From: Streptomyces viridochromogenes
Lineage (GTDB): Bacteria > Actinomycetota > Actinomycetes > Streptomycetales > Streptomycetaceae
NCBI RefSeq assembly: GCF_001270495.1
Contig: NZ_LGUR01000211.1
Location: forward strand, 35,946 to 99,945
DNA: 64,000 nucleotides
Direction of reading: 5' to 3'
The notes under the pieces are model-generated. The model ran no database searches and was not told where the DNA came from. It saw only the letters and a program-made list of their open reading frames with translations. Shown here in pieces: positions 51,501-59,345 of the stretch (its first letter is position 1; every line of letters begins with the position of its first letter). The translations under genes and the position numbers were made by a program.

Positions 51501-53043
51501 TCCGGCAGATGTCGGCCACCGGCAGTCCGGGCTGCTCGGCCAGCAGGGTCCGGTAGCGCTCCGCCAGGGCCCGCAGCGACTTGCGGCTCTTCGCGGAGAG
51601 CGTGAAGACCCCACCGGAGGGTTCCCGGTCCGCTGGTGCGTGGCTGGACTCCACGGCCGCCCGCGCGGGGGCCTCGCCCAGGACGACGCCGGCGATGGTG
51701 CCGGTGACGCCGAAGCCGTTCACCAACGCGCGCCGTGGCGCGGTGCCGGGCCACGGCGCGCTCCGCACCGGGATCGTGACCGGTGCCTGGTCCCAGGCGA
51801 TGCGCCGGGACGGATTGACGAAGTTGAGATGCGGGAAGATCGTCCCTTCCCTAAGTTGCAGGGCCGTCTTGATGATGCCGCCGACCCCGGCGGCGCCCTC
51901 CATGTGGCCGAGGTTCGTCTTGAGGGAGCCGACCGTCAGCGGATCGGCGGGGCTGTGCGACTCGCCGAAGACATCGCTGATCGCACCGAGCTCGGTGGGG
52001 TCACCCAGCGCGGTGCCGGTGCCGTGCGCCTCGACGTACTGGATGTCGCCGGGTGTCAGCCCGGCCCGGGCCAGGGCGGTACGGAGCACCGCCTCCTGGG
52101 CCGCGCCGTTGGGCGCGGCCAGCCCCGCGCTCTCGCCGTCCTGCCCGACGGCCGAGCCGAGGATCACGGCATGCACGGTGTCGCCGTCCCGTTCCGCGTC
52201 ACTGAGGCGCTTGAGCACCAGGACGCCACAGCCCTCGGCGCGGGCGTAGCCGTCCGCGCTGTCGTCGAACGTCTTGCACTGCCCGTCGGGGGCGAGCATG
52301 TTCCCCGTCTGGAGAATCGTGTGGTTCAGGGCGTTGTGGATGACGTTGACGCCGCCGGACAGGGCCAGGGAGCACTCCTTGGCGCGCAGCGCCTGCACGG
52401 CGAGGTGGGCGGAGGCCAGCGATGAGGAGCAGGTCGTGTCGACGGTCAGACACGGGCCGCGCAGACCGAGGAAGTACGACAGCCGGCCCGATACCCCGCT
52501 GTGGCTCAGTCCGGGGGCGAGATAGCCGTCCAGATCGGCGGCGGCCAGCTCGACGGACTCGAAGATGTAGTCGAGCGTGGTCACGCCCATGAAGACGCCG
52601 GTGTCGCCGTGGCGGAGCGCGGCCGGGTCGATGCCGGCGTGCTCCAGCGCCTCCCACGCCGTCTCCAGCGTGAGGCGCTGGTGCGGGTCGATGTACACGG
52701 CTTCCTTGGGCGAGATGTTGAAGAACGCCGCGTCGAACCGGTCGATGGCGTCGAGGAAGCCACCCACCGGGCGCAGCCCGCCCGGCCCGGAGTCCGGGCC
52801 CGGCTGCGGGGCGAGGTGCCTGCGCTCGTCCGGAAGCGGGCGGATGCCCGAGTTTCCCTCCCGGAGAAATTCCGCGAATCCGTCGGGATCACGGTTTCCG
52901 CCGGGGAAGCGGAGACCCATCCCCACAATGGCGATCGGTTCCTGCTGCTCGCGCCTCAGCTCCCTGATCTGCTCGTCCTTGCGGCGGATATCCTCAAGGG
53001 CGGCGCGAAGCTCTGCCCGTACCGAATCGGAGGTTTCTGTCAC
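48505..53043 (-). CDS. Type I polyketide synthase, KS-AT-KR(inactive?)-ACP
   Basis: A 1512-residue single module. An N-terminal coiled docking helix (residues 8–33) precedes a KS with Cys205 (DTTCSSSLAS), VEAHGTGT and KTNLGH. The AT has GHSLGE, and a VPYHSP motif closest to malonyl-type AFHS. The KR has GGLGTLG and the Lys of RTKVYGAW, but the Tyr of the Q..Y...N motif is Ser (QTNSCAGN), so ketoreduction is probably lost. The ACP has GLDSLNAVE. There is no DH, ER or TE, so release needs another enzyme. The start is GTG at 53043. Confidence 0.92.
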   Translation of the reverse strand: MTETSDSVRAELRAALEDIRRKDEQIRELRREQQEPIAIVGMGLRFPGGNRDPDGFAEFLREGNSGIRPLPDERRHLAPQPGPDSGPGGLRPVGGFLDAIDRFDAAFFNISPKEAVYIDPHQRLTLETAWEALEHAGIDPAALRHGDTGVFMGVTTLDYIFESVELAAADLDGYLAPGLSHSGVSGRLSYFLGLRGPCLTVDTTCSSSLASAHLAVQALRAKECSLALSGGVNVIHNALNHTILQTGNMLAPDGQCKTFDDSADGYARAEGCGVLVLKRLSDAERDGDTVHAVILGSAVGQDGESAGLAAPNGAAQEAVLRTALARAGLTPGDIQYVEAHGTGTALGDPTELGAISDVFGESHSPADPLTVGSLKTNLGHMEGAAGVGGIIKTALQLREGTIFPHLNFVNPSRRIAWDQAPVTIPVRSAPWPGTAPRRALVNGFGVTGTIAGVVLGEAPARAAVESSHAPADREPSGGVFTLSAKSRKSLRALAERYRTLLAEQPGLPVADICRTSNTGRAHFKFRLAGHVRDHRDLSRLLDKHLTSLERGGTAPAGAAPKVAFLFTGMGSQYPGMGAALYQRYPVFRAALDACDDLFRPLLGRSLRDLMLDASDDSGLIDAADYAQPAVFSFEYALARLWLSWGLRPSVLIGHSLGELTAATVAGLFPLEDAARLVAERGRLSQSASDRGGMAAVGAPAHEVAPLLDAYPDLVVGAVNGPTQCLVSGDRDALARLGETLKAKGVRFTLLRASVPYHSPLLAGVLDDFRAVLASVRFGTPELPLVSNVTGRVAKPAEIATPEYWARHLMEPVRFEDGVRAVERRGRHAFVEIGPTTALTPLARNCAERTDHLWVGSTHRDDHEADQVLRGLAQLYSVGVPVSWSGHHQGRPRRGVPLPTYAFERKPYWLPTPQRQAAEAAWKAERTPEDRREADRHLYHEAHWVKQPVPKGDPGQRRVLVLNRDAEHHPRLSARAADTGLHLAFSRPGDDLADALRTESPTDLCWFWRTTPPSTGDAATVVDRLRAECEENYRALLNVVTTLGRESFGRNQRLWLVTEGAQLLPGDVPDDGEAATAAATLWGFGRALGVECPGYQVTLLDLQGGDSDDQVLLGEWLAAREPEFQLAHRDGERWVRRLRTTAPEEPAAPRRPVTVRPDRTYVIAGGLGTLGLTTARRLAAMGARHLALLCRTGAGQEELSRLGLGDGVEVTAYRCDIGSAEDVERTMAALAADGPPVGGIVHAAGVVADAAIGDQTWDTIDAVFRTKVYGAWLLHRAAADLPELDFFLGYSSASALVGATMQTNSCAGNAFLDHLMARRAGRGMPSLSVNWGPWGSDDPQRRLSASLVKSWENQGILFLDPAEAMSTLPVLLGGERAQIMVGHCDWERFIARRPRNAFYTDLTTRDDDTSGRTVLDVGSLIAAPERERLSGINTLVRVRIADVLQFDDADDLEPDAELPALGLDSLNAVEVRNALESAFRVTLPASIAFDQPRVDLLADYLDRLLTSPPSAAA

Positions 53044-53058
53044 CGTTCTCTCCAGTCT

Positions 53059-53349
53059 TCAGACGGTCCAGACCTCGTCCGCCAGATAATTGATCAGCTG
53101 CTCTGTGGTGGGACGGCTGAAGAGGACCGCGGTGTCGATCTCGCATCCGAATTCCGCTTCGATGGCCCCTTTGAGCTCGCTCAGCCGGAGCGAAGTGAGG
53201 CCGAGATCGAAGAACCCCCGGTCCAGGGGAAAATCATCGTCCTCGGCCATGAGCAGCGCGGCCCTGAACAAGCCGACCACGGTGGTCTCAAGCAGCTCCC
53301 TTCGCTCCTGCGGGAGAAGTTCCCTCATATCCACGCGCTGGTCCCGCAC
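53059..53349 (-). CDS. Stand-alone acyl/peptidyl carrier protein
   Basis: A 96-residue carrier protein with the phosphopantetheine site in FFDLGLTSLRLSE. It precedes the polyketide synthase by 15 bp and is probably its acyl donor or acceptor, perhaps loaded by the acyl-CoA synthetase. The GTG at 53349 is chosen for GGAGGG 6 nt upstream; the ATG at 53328 has a weaker site. It is the first gene of the operon ACP–PKS–synthetase–SDR, headed by a SARP array. Confidence 0.85.
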   Translation of the reverse strand: MRDQRVDMRELLPQERRELLETTVVGLFRAALLMAEDDDFPLDRGFFDLGLTSLRLSELKGAIEAEFGCEIDTAVLFSRPTTEQLINYLADEVWTV

Positions 53350-53408
53350 CACAAACCCTCCGCACACTCGGAAACCGCCTGCATTCCGTCTTATCAAAAC
53401 AGGAACTG

Positions 53409-53434
53409 CTGACGCAGGACTGATGTCGCACTGA
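53409..53434 (-). promoter_or_regulatory. SARP-type direct repeats upstream of the polyketide operon
   Basis: CTGA occurs at 53409, 53420 and 53431 (11-bp period), facing the leftward ACP–PKS operon. This ties the polyketide half to the same regulator as the azoxy half. Confidence 0.72.
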
Positions 53435-53507
53435 CGGCGAAGAGAAGCTCATTTCGGAGCCGAGAACCCACGGTTTACAAGCCGCCATTCGATGCTATCT
53501 TCGGGGC

Positions 53508-54962
53508 ATGACAGGTGATGACTTCGAGCTTCTCAGCGAACTCGACAAGGTCCTTGACGTCCTGGGATTATCCCGCGAAAAGGCGGTCGACGAACTGACC
53601 GTCACCGGCAGCGATCCCATAGTTCCCTCCACGATCAGGATGGGGGCCGCGATAGGTATTTCTCTGTTGTCCTCGGCCGTCGGGGCCGCACAGGTCTGGC
53701 AGGACCGCACCGGCCGGAGTCAGCGCCTGGAACTCGACCTGGGCCAGGCACTCCACCAGATCACGCCCTATCTGGGCGGCGGGAACGAGATCAACGGCTA
53801 CGGCTCCAACATGGGCTCCGTCTTCAGCGGCGAGGGCAATCCGACCCCCGCCGTGTGGGACTACTACCGAACATCCGACGGCCGCTGGTGCATCCCGATC
53901 GCCTGCTACCCGAGGTCGCGCGACGAACTGACGGCGCTGCTGGACACGGGGCACACCCAGGAGCACTTCCGCGCCGCGATATCCCGCTGGAACTCCTGGG
54001 AGCTGGAGGAGGCGGCCGCGGCCCGGGGGATTCCGCTCGCGGTCGTCCGTACCCGCGACGAATTCCTCGCCCACCCGCAGGGAAAGGCGGTGCTCGCCGA
54101 GCCGCTGGTGACGGTCGAGCGGATCGGCGACGGCCCGCCGAAACCGCTTCCCGCCGGCCCTCAGCCGCTCTCCGGGCTGCGCTGCCTCCAGTTCACCCAC
54201 ATCTTCGCGGGCACCGCGGCGGGCCGTGCCCTGGCGGAACACGGCGCCGACGTCCTCCACGTGTGCGAGCCCAACGCGTTCGAACACGACCTGTGCTGGA
54301 ACGAGACCGGCGTCGGCCAGCGGTCGGCCCGTCTCGACCTGCGGGAGAAGGACCGGGGCCGGCGGATCTTCGACGAACTCCTCGCCACCGCCGATGTCTT
54401 CACCCACAACCACAGGTCGTCGCTGATGGCCCGGCTCGGCCTGTCCCCCGAGGAGTGCGTCGCCCAGTCACCGGGACTGATCCACGTCTCCGTCAAGGCG
54501 TACGGCCACACCGGCCCCTGGAGCGACCGCGGTGGCTTCGACCAGCAGGCCCAGGCCCTCACCGGCGTCAATTGGAGCGAACGCAAGGACGGGGTGCCAC
54601 AGATGCCGCCCGGAAAGATGCTCAACGACTACCTCGCCGCCAACTTCGCGGCGGCGGGTGTGATGAGCGCGCTGCTGCGCCGGGCCAGGGAAGGCGGCAG
54701 CTACCAGGTGCGCGTCGCGCTCGCCGGCACCTCCAACTGGGCCTACGAACTCGGCCGGATCAGCCCCGTCGCCCTGGCGGAGGTGGCTCCCGACGCCCTC
54801 CCCGCCGCGCCCGAGTGGCTTGTGCACGACACCCCGCTGGGTGAGTTCCGGCACGTCGCCCCGCCGGTCCGGCTCAGCGAGACCCCCAGCGCCTGGCCGG
54901 GAGAGGTCATGGTGCCGAGGGGTTCCTCCCAGCCCCGGTGGCGGGCGTCACACACCGCCTGA
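53508..54962 (+). CDS. Family III (CaiB/BaiF) CoA-transferase
   Basis: A 484-residue protein. The second half (residues ~225–410) has the classic family III order: SGLRCLQFTHIFAGTAAGRA, GADVLHV, SARLDLREKDRGR, VKAYGHTGPWSDRGGFDQQA (catalytic Asp in GGFDQ) and LLRRAREGGSYQVRV. The first ~200 residues resemble the end of another CaiB domain (VWQDRTGRSQRLELDL), so the gene looks like a partial duplication. It would exchange CoA between acids of the polyketide half. A TTA codon at 53568–53570 (residue 21) is unusual for an enzyme gene. Confidence 0.8.
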   Translation: MTGDDFELLSELDKVLDVLGLSREKAVDELTVTGSDPIVPSTIRMGAAIGISLLSSAVGAAQVWQDRTGRSQRLELDLGQALHQITPYLGGGNEINGYGSNMGSVFSGEGNPTPAVWDYYRTSDGRWCIPIACYPRSRDELTALLDTGHTQEHFRAAISRWNSWELEEAAAARGIPLAVVRTRDEFLAHPQGKAVLAEPLVTVERIGDGPPKPLPAGPQPLSGLRCLQFTHIFAGTAAGRALAEHGADVLHVCEPNAFEHDLCWNETGVGQRSARLDLREKDRGRRIFDELLATADVFTHNHRSSLMARLGLSPEECVAQSPGLIHVSVKAYGHTGPWSDRGGFDQQAQALTGVNWSERKDGVPQMPPGKMLNDYLAANFAAAGVMSALLRRAREGGSYQVRVALAGTSNWAYELGRISPVALAEVAPDALPAAPEWLVHDTPLGEFRHVAPPVRLSETPSAWPGEVMVPRGSSQPRWRASHTA

Positions 54963-55012
54963 GCAGTTCCGACGACGCCGGCTCCGGCCGGCCCGAAAGC
55001 GAGGAATCAACC

Positions 55013-55573
55013 ATGGCTCGTGTGCCCTATCTGGCGCCGGACGACCTGCCGGAGTCACTGCGTTCCCTGGGCGGGGGACAGATCATCAACCTCTGGCGGG
55101 TGCTCGGCCACTCACGGCAGACCGTCGAACCCATGGCACGGTTCGGGGCCGCGCTCTTCGGCAGCGCGGCGGTACTCGACGCCGTCGACCGGGAACTCCT
55201 CATCCTTGTCTGCGCACGCGCCAATGAAACCGAGTACTCGTGGGCGCAGCACGTGCCGATCTCGAAGTCCCTCGGCGTCACCGACGACCAGCGGGCGGCA
55301 CTGCGCCGGGGCGACCTCGACGCCGCCGACTTCACCGCGGCCCAGCGGGCCCTCCTGCGGTTCGCCGCAGCCGTCACCCGCGGTCCGCGGGTCGACGACG
55401 CCGTCTACGCCGCGGCGGCGGAGCACTACGACGACGAACAGCTCGTCGAGAGCCTGGCACTGGTGGGTTTCTACTACCTCGTCGCCCGGGTCAGCACCGT
55501 GCTCGACCTCGACATCGACGCGCCGGAGGGAGACGAGGTACTCCAGCAGGCGCTGGCCATGCAGGAGACGTGA
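55013..55573 (+). CDS. Carboxymuconolactone decarboxylase-family protein
   Basis: A 186-residue all-helical protein of the AhpD/CMD superfamily (LDAVDRELLILVCARANETE; YSWAQHVPISKSLGVTDDQ). The CxxC pair of peroxidase-type AhpD proteins is absent, so it is not a thiol peroxidase. Members of this type act as decarboxylases or unknown. It follows the CoA-transferase by 50 bp in one operon. The ATG at 55013 is preceded by GAGGAA. Confidence 0.8.
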   Translation: MARVPYLAPDDLPESLRSLGGGQIINLWRVLGHSRQTVEPMARFGAALFGSAAVLDAVDRELLILVCARANETEYSWAQHVPISKSLGVTDDQRAALRRGDLDAADFTAAQRALLRFAAAVTRGPRVDDAVYAAAAEHYDDEQLVESLALVGFYYLVARVSTVLDLDIDAPEGDEVLQQALAMQET

Positions 55574-55602
55574 ACGGCCTCTGGGCCGGGCCCAGAACCG
55601 CA

Positions 55603-55638
55603 CAGGCGCTCGGCCGGATTTTCCGGGCCGAGCGCCTG
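55603..55638. terminator. 13-bp perfect hairpin between convergent genes
   Basis: CAGGCGCTCGGCC (55603–55615) pairs with GGCCGAGCGCCTG (55626–55638) around GGATTTTCCG. It can end both the CMD transcript (+) and the leftward transcript that ends at 55665. Confidence 0.85.
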
Positions 55639-55664
55639 CCGTGTGAGGGCCGTTCGTTCGGAGG

Positions 55665-56567
55665 CTATCCGAAGGTGTTCTCCAGCCAGTGGTCGAGAAG
55701 GGACGCGTCCCCGGTGATCTCCACCCCCGGTGCGGTGGCGGGCCTACGGCGCTTGAGCAGCAGCAGGAGCAGGTCGGCGGGGGCGGTGACGGTGACGTCC
55801 GCCGTCTCGTGCTCCGGCCCGAGCGCGACGGGCCCGGCGGCGGTACGCGCGACGTGCCACTGCTTGACCACCGTGGAGGCGGGGCCCACGGCCCGGAAGA
55901 GGAGCGTCTTCTCCCCGTCGCGCAGCTGCGTGCCCTCGCGCAGGTTGGCGAACCGGGGGTTGAAGAAGCCGGCTGCGGCCGGTGTCGTGGTGGCCTTCAT
56001 CCAGAAGTTGATGCTGTCCAGGCACAGGCCCGTGTCGAGCTGGGGAGTCACCTCGAGCGCGGCGTCCACGTCCGCGCGGTGTACGGCGATTTCGAGAGCA
56101 CCCCAGCTGGCCCAGAACCTGCTGTGTGGCTCACCGAAGGGGGTCCACACCGCGGTGTGCGGCCCGGCCTGGCGCAGAACGGTCACGAAACCGTCCGCGG
56201 CGTGCTCCAGCCAGGCCGCGCGAACCTGGGGGTCCGCCGGGACGGCACCCGCCTCGGTGAAGTCCCGCGTCAGCGCGTCGATGTAGTGCGGCCAGGTCGC
56301 GTCCGGATCGTAGGAGTTGGCGGCCAACTCGGGAAGGAAGGTGTGAGGCAGCGCGAACTCGGTGGAAGCGCGCCTGACCAGAGCCGCCCCCCAGGTCACG
56401 GCCTGGTACAGATGGGCGGTCAGCTGGAAGGTGTTCCAGCCGGGGCACGCGGCGACCGGCGTCTCGGGGTCGGCCTCGACGAGCGACTTGGCAAGGAGCC
56501 GCGCCTCCGCGGCCATGCCGTCGCACAGCGCTTCGTGATTCAGTTCGTCCGTATGCAGTTCGTCCAT
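55665..56567 (-). CDS. Maleylpyruvate isomerase-like (DinB-fold) protein
   Basis: A 300-residue protein with an N-terminal DinB/MDMPI four-helix part (MAAEARLLAKSLVEADPETP; VAACPGWNTFQLTAHLYQAV, where the family has CPGW and H) and a C-terminal sterol-carrier-like domain (ADVTVTAPADLLLLLLKRR). Such proteins may be mycothiol-dependent isomerases or transferases. The first His of the usual metal triad is at TAHLYQ and another at EIAVHRADV. It ends the operon that starts with the LLM enzyme at 58392. Confidence 0.78.
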   Translation of the reverse strand: MDELHTDELNHEALCDGMAAEARLLAKSLVEADPETPVAACPGWNTFQLTAHLYQAVTWGAALVRRASTEFALPHTFLPELAANSYDPDATWPHYIDALTRDFTEAGAVPADPQVRAAWLEHAADGFVTVLRQAGPHTAVWTPFGEPHSRFWASWGALEIAVHRADVDAALEVTPQLDTGLCLDSINFWMKATTTPAAAGFFNPRFANLREGTQLRDGEKTLLFRAVGPASTVVKQWHVARTAAGPVALGPEHETADVTVTAPADLLLLLLKRRRPATAPGVEITGDASLLDHWLENTFG

Positions 56568-56594
56568 GGCGGTGTGCTCTCCTCTCAGGCGGGG

Positions 56595-57383
56595 TCACCT
56601 CGTCGCGGCCAGCCGTCGACGAAGATGCCGGTCGAGGCTGCTGTGGATCGCGGTCGCGTGTTCGAAGAGGTAGAAGTGGCCCCCGGGGAACTCCGTCGAC
56701 CCCAGGAAGGCCTCCGAGCGGTCCGCCCAGACGGCCATGGCGTCCGGGCCGTCGGGGACCAGGAGGGGGTCGGACGTCCCGGAGTAGGCGGCGACGGGGC
56801 ACGAGACGGCCGTCTTGTCGTCCCGGTAGTCGGCCGCGACACGGAAGTCCCCCCGCAGGGACGGCATGACGGTGGCGAGCAGCTCCCGGTTGGCCGGTAT
56901 GCCGTCCGGCATCAGACCGAGTTCCGCCACCCGCGACAGCAGCTGCTCGTCCGTCATCCCGTGCACGTGGTCGAGTTCCCGGGAGGAGCTCAGCTCGGGG
57001 GCCCAGCCGGAGACGGCGAGCAGCTGAGGTACTTCGCCGCCGCTCTCCTGCACCGCCACCGTCAGCCGGTAGGCGAGCAGGCCGCCGAAGCTGTGCCCGA
57101 ACAGGAGGTACGGCCGGCCGTCGAGCTCGGCCTCCAGCGCCTCCTGGAGTTCGTCCAGGAGGGGCGCGAGCCGGGTGAAGGGGGGCTCGCTCAAACGCTC
57201 CTGGCGCCCGGGAAGCCGTAGGACACGGACGTCGACGGTGGACGGCAGGGTCTGCGCCCAGGTGCGGTACAGGGGAGCGGTGCCCCCGGCGTGCGGGAAG
57301 ACGAAGAGTACTGCCTCGGCGTCGAGGGAGGGGTCGGGCGCGGTGAACCAAGAGGCGGGCCCGGGACGAGTGAGCATGGTCAT
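56595..57383 (-). CDS. Type II thioesterase
   Basis: A 262-residue alpha/beta-hydrolase of the TE II family: FPHAGGTAPLYRTWA near residue 30, nucleophile Ser in GHSFGG near residue 97, catalytic Asp in GTSDPLLV and His in FPGGHFYLFE. These enzymes clear misprimed acyl groups from carrier proteins, and may release the product here because the synthase has no TE. The ATG at 57383 is 22 bp after the LLM stop. Confidence 0.9.
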   Translation of the reverse strand: MTMLTRPGPASWFTAPDPSLDAEAVLFVFPHAGGTAPLYRTWAQTLPSTVDVRVLRLPGRQERLSEPPFTRLAPLLDELQEALEAELDGRPYLLFGHSFGGLLAYRLTVAVQESGGEVPQLLAVSGWAPELSSSRELDHVHGMTDEQLLSRVAELGLMPDGIPANRELLATVMPSLRGDFRVAADYRDDKTAVSCPVAAYSGTSDPLLVPDGPDAMAVWADRSEAFLGSTEFPGGHFYLFEHATAIHSSLDRHLRRRLAATR

Positions 57384-57405
57384 GGAAACTCTCCGGACGA
57401 CGACG

Positions 57406-58392
57406 TCAGCGAAGCGCGCGGACCGCGGGCAGCAGCACCTCGGCGATCTCCTTCAACTGCGGCTCCGGATCGAGCGACCCGACGCGGATGACGATGTGCC
57501 GGACGCCTTCGCGGACGTATCCGGCCAGCCACTGCGCGCACCTCTCGGAGCTGCCCCAGCCGTAGGCCTGGATCGCGGACATCGTCTCCAGCGAGCGGCC
57601 GTAGTAGTGCTCGATGTAGTGCTCCAGCTCCCGCTTGGCCTCCTTCTCGTTCTGGTTCACGGTGATCGTCGCGTAGAACGCGGCCTGCACCGCGCCCGCC
57701 GGACGGCCGGCTTCCGCGCGCAGCTCGCCCAGGCGCCGCCACGCGCGCCCGTACGCTTCGGCCGAGGGCAGGAAGGGAAGCCAGCCGTCGTAGTGGCGCG
57801 CGGCCCGGGCCAGCACGCGGGGGGTGTCGCTGCCGGCGAGCCACAGCGGCGGACCGCCGGGGCGGAGCGGCCTGGGCAGCCGGTCCAGGTTCCGCACCTG
57901 CCAGTGACGCCCGGTGAACTCGCTCGGCGCACCCGGCTCGCCACTGGCCCAGGCCGTGCGCCATACGGCGGTGATCTCGTCGAGCCGGCCGGCCCGCCCG
58001 GCGAAGGACGCGCCCACGGCGGCGAACTCCTCCTCGGTCTCCGGCACGGGGAAACCCGAACCGAGACCGAGGACCAGCCGTGCGCCGCAGACGTGATCGA
58101 GGCTGGCGATCATGTTGGCCCCGATCAGCGGATGGCGCAGCGCCGGGGTGAGTGCGGCCGTGCCCAGGGTGATCGACCGGGTCACCGAGCCGGCCGCGGA
58201 GAGCACGACGAGCGGGTCGAGCCGGGGACGTGCGGTGAGCGAGTCACCGGTCCACAGGGAGTCGAAGCCGAGCTGTTCGGCCTGGCGGGCGAAGTCCAGC
58301 AGCGGGGAGGCCGCGAAGTTCCCGACGATCGCCTGCTCCCGCGTGGGCAGCAGAACGCCGAGCTGGACCGGTGACTCGTCGAAGGTGACCAT
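57406..58392 (-). CDS. LLM-class (F420 or FMN) oxidoreductase
   Basis: A 328-residue luciferase-like TIM-barrel protein (FARQAEQLGFDSLWTGDSLT; LGTAALTPALRHPL; LVLGLGSGFP; GPPLWLAGSDTPR). The family includes F420-dependent dehydrogenases and FMN monooxygenases; cofactor cannot be decided, though the flavin reductase gene nearby fits FMN. The ATG at 58392 is chosen. Two TCAG repeats at an 11-bp period lie about 95–110 bp upstream, so it starts its own transcript. Confidence 0.82.
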   Translation of the reverse strand: MVTFDESPVQLGVLLPTREQAIVGNFAASPLLDFARQAEQLGFDSLWTGDSLTARPRLDPLVVLSAAGSVTRSITLGTAALTPALRHPLIGANMIASLDHVCGARLVLGLGSGFPVPETEEEFAAVGASFAGRAGRLDEITAVWRTAWASGEPGAPSEFTGRHWQVRNLDRLPRPLRPGGPPLWLAGSDTPRVLARAARHYDGWLPFLPSAEAYGRAWRRLGELRAEAGRPAGAVQAAFYATITVNQNEKEAKRELEHYIEHYYGRSLETMSAIQAYGWGSSERCAQWLAGYVREGVRHIVIRVGSLDPEPQLKEIAEVLLPAVRALR

Positions 58393-58486
58393 GGTGTGCC
58401 TGCCTCGTCTCGGGTTGGTGGCGGGGCGCTGACTCCAGGGGCTCGGGTAGCCGCCGGTGGCCCCCGGCGGATCCAACCAGCGGTGA

Positions 58487-58501
58487 CTGATACGCGACTG
58501 A
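58487..58501 (-). promoter_or_regulatory. SARP-type direct repeats upstream of the LLM operon
   Basis: CTGA occurs at 58487 and 58498 (11-bp period) with similar flanks (GACTGATACGC, GACTGACGGCA). Only two repeats are clear. It faces the leftward LLM–thioesterase operon. Confidence 0.6.
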
Positions 58502-58541
58502 CGGCAGTGCTCGGCGGCCAGGCGCTCAGGTGCTCAGCTGC

Positions 58542-59345
58542 TCAGGAGAGAAAGTCGGCGATGGCGTGGTGGGTGTCTGCGGGCTGTTCCCACTGCGGCA
58601 TGTGACCGCACTCGGGGATCGTCTTGACGACGCTGCCGGCGATGCGGCGGGCGAACTCCTCCGCATAGACCACGGGGTTGAGGCGGTCCTGTTCGCCCCA
58701 CAGCAGCAGCGTGGGTGCCGCGATCCGATGCAGCCTTCCGGCCAGCCCGCGGTCCGGGATCGGCCAGATGAACTTGGCGACGCAGCCCGTCGCCCACAGG
58801 CTCGCCGACGCAGCGGTGATGGCGGCCTCGGGGTCGTCCGGCGGCGTGACGGCGGCGCGGGCCACGGGGCCTTCGGGGTCGGCGAACAGCAGCCGCGGCA
58901 ATTCGGTGGGTGCGGCGGCCATCCAGTCCGCCACCGGTGTCTCGTCCAGCCACAGACCGAGCGGGGCGACGAGGACGAGCTTGGCGAACGCCTCCGGGTA
59001 GCAGGCGGCGATCTCGGCGGCGAGCATACCGCCGAAGCCGTGGCCGATCGCCGGCGCCCCGGTCAGCTCCAGCGCCCGCAGGGCCTCCTCGCAGGCGAGG
59101 ACCAGGTCCCACAGTCCGTCGAGTTCACGGACCGCGTAGGGATCCCCCGGGCTGGTTCCCGGCAGTTCCAGGACATGGACGGTGAAGTCCTCGGCGAGTC
59201 GGTCCAGGAGCGGGCAGGGAGCCGGCCCGCCCGCCTGGAAGTAGACCAGGCCGGGACCGCTGCCCACGACCCGGAAACCGATCCGCAGCCGCCCTGCACA
59301 GACCCGCGCCTCCCGCCGCTCCACGGCGGCCTTCTGCCCGGTCAT
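58542..59345 (-). CDS. Alpha/beta hydrolase
   Basis: A 267-residue alpha/beta-hydrolase. The oxyanion region is VYFQAGGPAPC, the nucleophile elbow is GHGFGG, in which the expected Ser is Gly, the acid is in LLLWGEQDRLNP and the His in IPECGHMPQWEQP. Loss of the nucleophile suggests a lyase, cyclase or non-hydrolytic role, or another nucleophile. The ATG at 59345 overlaps the stop of the upstream LLM gene (ATGA), so the two proteins are coupled. Confidence 0.8.
   Translation of the reverse strand: MTGQKAAVERREARVCAGRLRIGFRVVGSGPGLVYFQAGGPAPCPLLDRLAEDFTVHVLELPGTSPGDPYAVRELDGLWDLVLACEEALRALELTGAPAIGHGFGGMLAAEIAACYPEAFAKLVLVAPLGLWLDETPVADWMAAAPTELPRLLFADPEGPVARAAVTPPDDPEAAITAASASLWATGCVAKFIWPIPDRGLAGRLHRIAAPTLLLWGEQDRLNPVVYAEEFARRIAGSVVKTIPECGHMPQWEQPADTHHAIADFLS

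Noticed and set aside
48898..52425. Very long open frame on the plus strand opposite the polyketide synthase
   Set aside because: It is an antisense shadow caused by GC bias; its translation has no domain, while the minus strand encodes a clear KS-AT-KR-ACP.
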